A stretch of DNA of 64,000 bases from Hyphomonadaceae bacterium UBA7672 (GTDB lineage Bacteria > Pseudomonadota > Alphaproteobacteria > Caulobacterales > Hyphomonadaceae). Where the stretch lies: the NCBI GenBank assembly GCA_002483135.1, contig DLHI01000022.1:186001-250000 (forward strand), given 5' to 3'. The notes under the pieces are model-generated. The model had not been told where the DNA came from and did not search any database. It saw only the letters and a list, made by a program, of their open reading frames with translations. This document shows, piece by piece, positions 61,151 through 64,000 of the stretch; the stretch's first letter is position 1, and every line of letters begins with the position of its first letter. The translations under genes and the position numbers were made by a program.

Positions 61151-62315
61151 GCGATCCGCGGCTTCCGCGCGTCATCTTCAGCCCGAACAGCGGGCGCAGG
61201 AAGCCGACGCGGCGGACGATCTCGTAACCGAGCCAGCAGCTGACGATGGTCAGCGCGATAAGGACCGGCGCTTCGATCCATACCGGCCAGCCGAGCTGGT
61301 TGAGAGAATGGCCGGCGACGACGATGGTCGTCTGGTGGATGATGTAGAATGGAAAGATCGCGTCGGTTAGATAGCGGCGCGCGGCGTTGTCGTGGCGCAG
61401 ATGCTTCCGCGCAAAGCCAAAGAGGGCAAGGATCATCGTCCACGCCTGCAGCTCGCGCAGGCTTGTGCCGATCAGGGCGACCAGGGCTTCATCAGATTGC
61501 GTGAAAGAGCCCATCGCGGCGCGGCCAACCTGCAGCGTCAGCCATGCGACCAGCGCGATGACCAACATCGGCCAGCGGATGCGCTGGCATGTCTCGAAGA
61601 ACGCTTCATGCTTGGCGATGGCGTATCCGAACAGGAAGGCTGGAAGATAGAGCGCGTGGGCGTACCAGTCGTCGAACAGGGCATGCGTCTCGCCGAACTG
61701 CGGCTCAAGCGTGACGCGGATCACGGCGAGATGGAGGAATGGCAGGACGACCACGGCCAGCCCGCTCGCCAGCGGCGCCATAAGGCGTATGGGCAGTCGC
61801 TTCAGCAGCGGACCGATCCCGACAATCAGCAGCGTGTAGACGAACAGGTAAGCGACGAACCAGAGGTGGTTCCAGGTTGGCGTGATGATACCCCACCCGC
61901 CGCTGGCCGTGGCGTACTTCTCATAAAACTCGGCATAGTTGCCCGTGAACCCAAGCTTTTCGACGACCTCGAAATAAGTCTGCGGCGGCACGATCACGAA
62001 CATGCAGAAAGCCAGCGGGATAAGCAGCCGCACGGTACGCGAGCCCAGGAAGGCGCCGGTCGCCATTTTGTCCAGCATGAACCGGGTGGCGCAGCCGGAT
62101 ATGATGAAAAGCAGCGTGAGCCGCCAAGGATTGGAGAGCAGCATCAGCGGCTCGGCCGCCGCGCTGGCGTGGCTCGACTTCACATGGAAGCCCCACGTCA
62201 CATAGAACATGCCGACATGGTAGAAGATCAGGAGCCCGAAGGCGGCGATGCGCAGCCAGTCGAGATCGATGCGGCGGTCGGGAATAGAGGCGGACGTGGC
62301 GTTGGGGAGGGTCAT
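61116..62315 (-). CDS. Acyltransferase family membrane protein (OpgC/acyltransferase 3-like)
   Basis: 399 residues, about ten helices. The N-terminus D-L-D-W-L-R-I-A-A-F-G-L-L-I-F-Y-H-V-G-M holds the conserved His. The late region P-F-Y-I-I-H-Q-T-T-I-V-V-A-G-H and R-R-V-G-F-L-R-P-L-F-G-L-K is almost the same in the partial gene at 63320. Divergent from the LytTR gene, with an 80-bp promoter gap. Likely acylates an extracytoplasmic glycan. Confidence 0.88.
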   Translation of the reverse strand: MTLPNATSASIPDRRIDLDWLRIAAFGLLIFYHVGMFYVTWGFHVKSSHASAAAEPLMLLSNPWRLTLLFIISGCATRFMLDKMATGAFLGSRTVRLLIPLAFCMFVIVPPQTYFEVVEKLGFTGNYAEFYEKYATASGGWGIITPTWNHLWFVAYLFVYTLLIVGIGPLLKRLPIRLMAPLASGLAVVVLPFLHLAVIRVTLEPQFGETHALFDDWYAHALYLPAFLFGYAIAKHEAFFETCQRIRWPMLVIALVAWLTLQVGRAAMGSFTQSDEALVALIGTSLRELQAWTMILALFGFARKHLRHDNAARRYLTDAIFPFYIIHQTTIVVAGHSLNQLGWPVWIEAPVLIALTIVSCWLGYEIVRRVGFLRPLFGLKMTRGSRGSLSQVRTSGSGA

Positions 62316-62395
62316 TTGCGACTCCTTGTGATCGAAGCCATGATCAGCAAGGCTGGCGCGCGCGCTATGAAAAAGCCTCGAAAGGTCAGGGTGCT

Positions 62396-63271
62396 GTGAC
62401 GGGTGGTGCGGCGTCTGGGACGAGCGGTGGCAAAGCCGTGACGAACGGTTGGCGCATCGAGTGGGCGCCGGTGGCCTTCATCGCTGCCGTAGGTGTGGTG
62501 GTCGCCATTATCAACGCGACCTCGGCCATCATGGAGGGGCAAACCGGCGGGCCGCCGATCGATGCCAGAGCGGCATGGCTCTACGAAGTTTCGTCGGTCT
62601 TCATGGTTGTGCTGCTCTCCCCGGCGATCGGCTGGATGGTGTGGCGTGTACCTCCCCCGCCAGAGCCTTCAAGGTCGGCCTGGCTAGGAATGGCGGGAGT
62701 GCATTTCGCCGCCGCCTGCGCTTTCTCGGTGCTGCATATTGCCGGCATGGTGGCGCTCCGAAAGCTGGGCTACGCCTCGGCGGGCTCGACCTACGTCTTC
62801 GCCTACAATGGCGACCTCATTGTCCCCTTCATCTATGAATGGCGTAAGGACCTGCTGACCTATGCCTCTAACGCGCTGTGTTTCTGGGCATGGAGCTTCT
62901 GGCAGGCGCAGCGTGCGGCCCAGGCGCTGGTGGCCGAACCCGCCTCGCCCGCCGCTGATCAGCGGATCGAGGTGCGCGATGGCGCGCGGGTGAGCCTGAT
63001 TGATCCAGCGGCGATCGGTTGGGTGGAGGCCGCCGGGAACTATGTGGAGATTCACGCGCGCGATGCGACTCATCTCGTGCGCGGAACGCTGTCCGGGTTC
63101 GAGGAGCGGCTCGCCGAACATGGCTTCGTGCGCATCCACCGCTCGCGTCTGATCAATAAGGCGCGCGTCAGCGGCTTCCGGCCGACCTCGTCCGGAGACC
63201 TTGAGATCACGCTGGACGATGGCCGCATCGTCGGCGGCAGCCGAAGGTTTCGCAGCCTTCTTGAAGGCTGA
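62396..63271 (+). CDS. LytTR transcriptional regulator with membrane sensor part
   Basis: 291 residues from a GTG at 62396. Four helices (about 22-165), then a LytTR DNA-binding domain at the C-terminus: I-D-P-A-A-I-G-W-V-E-A-A-G-N-Y-V-E-I-H, F-V-R-I-H-R-S-R-L-I-N and I-T-L-D-D-G-R-I-V-G-G-S-R-R-F. No response-regulator receiver is present, so it is a one-component membrane regulator. Flanked by two paralogous acyltransferases, which it may control. Confidence 0.9.
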   Translation: MTGGAASGTSGGKAVTNGWRIEWAPVAFIAAVGVVVAIINATSAIMEGQTGGPPIDARAAWLYEVSSVFMVVLLSPAIGWMVWRVPPPPEPSRSAWLGMAGVHFAAACAFSVLHIAGMVALRKLGYASAGSTYVFAYNGDLIVPFIYEWRKDLLTYASNALCFWAWSFWQAQRAAQALVAEPASPAADQRIEVRDGARVSLIDPAAIGWVEAAGNYVEIHARDATHLVRGTLSGFEERLAEHGFVRIHRSRLINKARVSGFRPTSSGDLEITLDDGRIVGGSRRFRSLLEG

Positions 63272-63319
63272 ATACCAGGGACTGCCCAACGCACTGCGCC
63301 CGAACGACCGCTAGTGCCT

Positions 63320-64000
63320 TCAGTTCGCTAGCTGAGACTCGACCGGTCGCCTGCCGACTTTAGGACTCGACCGATCTTCGAGCGGCTGTTCGGTGGACGG
63401 CTTGCGTTCCAGTTTCAGTCCGAACAGCGGACGAAGTATCCAGATCCTGCGGGCGACTTCGTAGACGATCACGCAGCTGGCGACTGTCACGAGGATCAGG
63501 AGCGAGACCTCCACCGGCATGGGAAGGTTCATCCGGGTGAGCCAGTGTCCGGCTACGACAATGGCCGTCTGGTGAATGACGTAATACGGAAACACGGCAT
63601 CGGTCAGATAGCGCCGCAACGGGCTGTCGCGGCGGAGATGGCGGCGCGCAAATCCGAAGGCGGCAACCACTGAGGCCCAACCCTGAATGGGGTTAAGGAT
63701 GGCATAGCCCGTCGCGAAGCCACCCGGAATGGAGCTTTCAATACCGGACAGCCACAGGACCGCTATGCCGACATAGCCTGATACAGCGATCGCCAAGGCG
63801 ACGTACCGTTGCTTGTCGCACGCTTCAAAGAAGGGTTCATGTTTCGCAATGCTGTAGCCCAGCAGGACTGCGGCACAGAACACAAGCACGCTCCGCCAGT
63901 CGCCGATGAAGAGGTGCTCGACGGTCGAGAACGGTCCAATCAGCAAGTTGGCAAGCGCAATGAGGATCATAGGAACGACAAAGATCCACGGCGCCTTGCA
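63320..64000 (-). CDS. Acyltransferase family protein, 5' end outside window
   Basis: The frame is open to the right edge, giving the C-terminal 226 residues. It carries G-Y-S-I-A-K-H-E-P-F-F-E-A, R-R-Y-L-T-D-A-V-F-P-Y-Y-V-I-H-Q-T and R-I-W-I-L-R-P-L-F-G-L-K, matching the acyltransferase at 61116. A paralogue, with 48 bp between its stop and the LytTR stop. Confidence 0.85.
   Translation of the reverse strand, partial: CKAPWIFVVPMILIALANLLIGPFSTVEHLFIGDWRSVLVFCAAVLLGYSIAKHEPFFEACDKQRYVALAIAVSGYVGIAVLWLSGIESSIPGGFATGYAILNPIQGWASVVAAFGFARRHLRRDSPLRRYLTDAVFPYYVIHQTAIVVAGHWLTRMNLPMPVEVSLLILVTVASCVIVYEVARRIWILRPLFGLKLERKPSTEQPLEDRSSPKVGRRPVESQLAN

Noticed and set aside
61392..62399. Long plus-strand frame opposite the acyltransferase
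   Set aside because: Charged low-complexity translation, no start support, and the opposite strand encodes a clear membrane enzyme.

Overview
The window is high-G+C bacterial DNA from an alphaproteobacterium. Lineage-typical families point there: MucR, DUF2336, DUF1491, DUF4169, a DnaA domain IV-like protein next to a DUF6456 protein and SufE, UrcA, and DUF6768 paired with an ECF sigma factor. The mix resembles Caulobacterales/Hyphomonadaceae-type genomes, but no rRNA or marker phylogeny is available here, so this is an inference. Genes are densely packed and often overlap by 1-40 bp. No rRNA, tRNA or CRISPR array was recognised.

Layout. 1-9.7 kb: the 5' part of an autotransporter-like adhesin, an exported esterase and a DUF1254 lipoprotein, diverging from a sulfatase plus its formylglycine-generating enzyme; then a TetR regulator, an oligopeptidase B-like S9 peptidase and a MaoC-like hydratase. 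9.9-13 kb: an EF-hand protein with an N-terminal ribbon-helix-helix-like segment, a DoxX-like membrane protein and a DUF2336 protein. 13-20.9 kb: one tightly overlapping operon for an Mrp-type cation/proton antiporter with three NuoL/M/N-like subunits. 21-24.6 kb: MucR, a PAS protein, a zinc-ribbon protein with a histidine tail, a tandem universal stress protein and a YbgC-like thioesterase. 24.6-28.5 kb: pstSCAB for phosphate uptake with a possible Pho box.

28.58-33.88 kb is an accessory block. Two different IS1595-family elements lie back to back. Each has its own terminal inverted repeats, and the same 8 bp (AAAATGTT) occurs in the same orientation at the left end, the middle junction and the right end. 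Besides the transposases they carry cargo: in each element a protein with an R-x4-H (HEPN-like) motif and a small charged protein, and in the second element also a SinR/Cas2-like small protein and a membrane protein.

33.9-64 kb returns to chromosomal genes: DnaA-domain IV-like/DUF6456/SufE, UrcA, a LysR regulator, an orphan histidine kinase, a TIR-TM-peptidoglycan-binding-MORN fusion protein, detoxification and repair genes (MAPEG, an old yellow enzyme, DNA-3-methyladenine glycosylase I, GFA), several exported proteins of unknown function, an LpoB/COG3014/YcfL-like lipoprotein cassette, GST, prfC, an Ig-like repeat lipoprotein, an MFS exporter, an ECF sigma/DUF6768 pair, an Rrf2/flavin disulfide reductase pair, and a LytTR regulator flanked by two paralogous acyltransferases, the last running off the window.

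Start codons were chosen from overlaps, ribosome-binding sites and signal peptides. Domain names are recognition from memory of the families, with no database search behind them.
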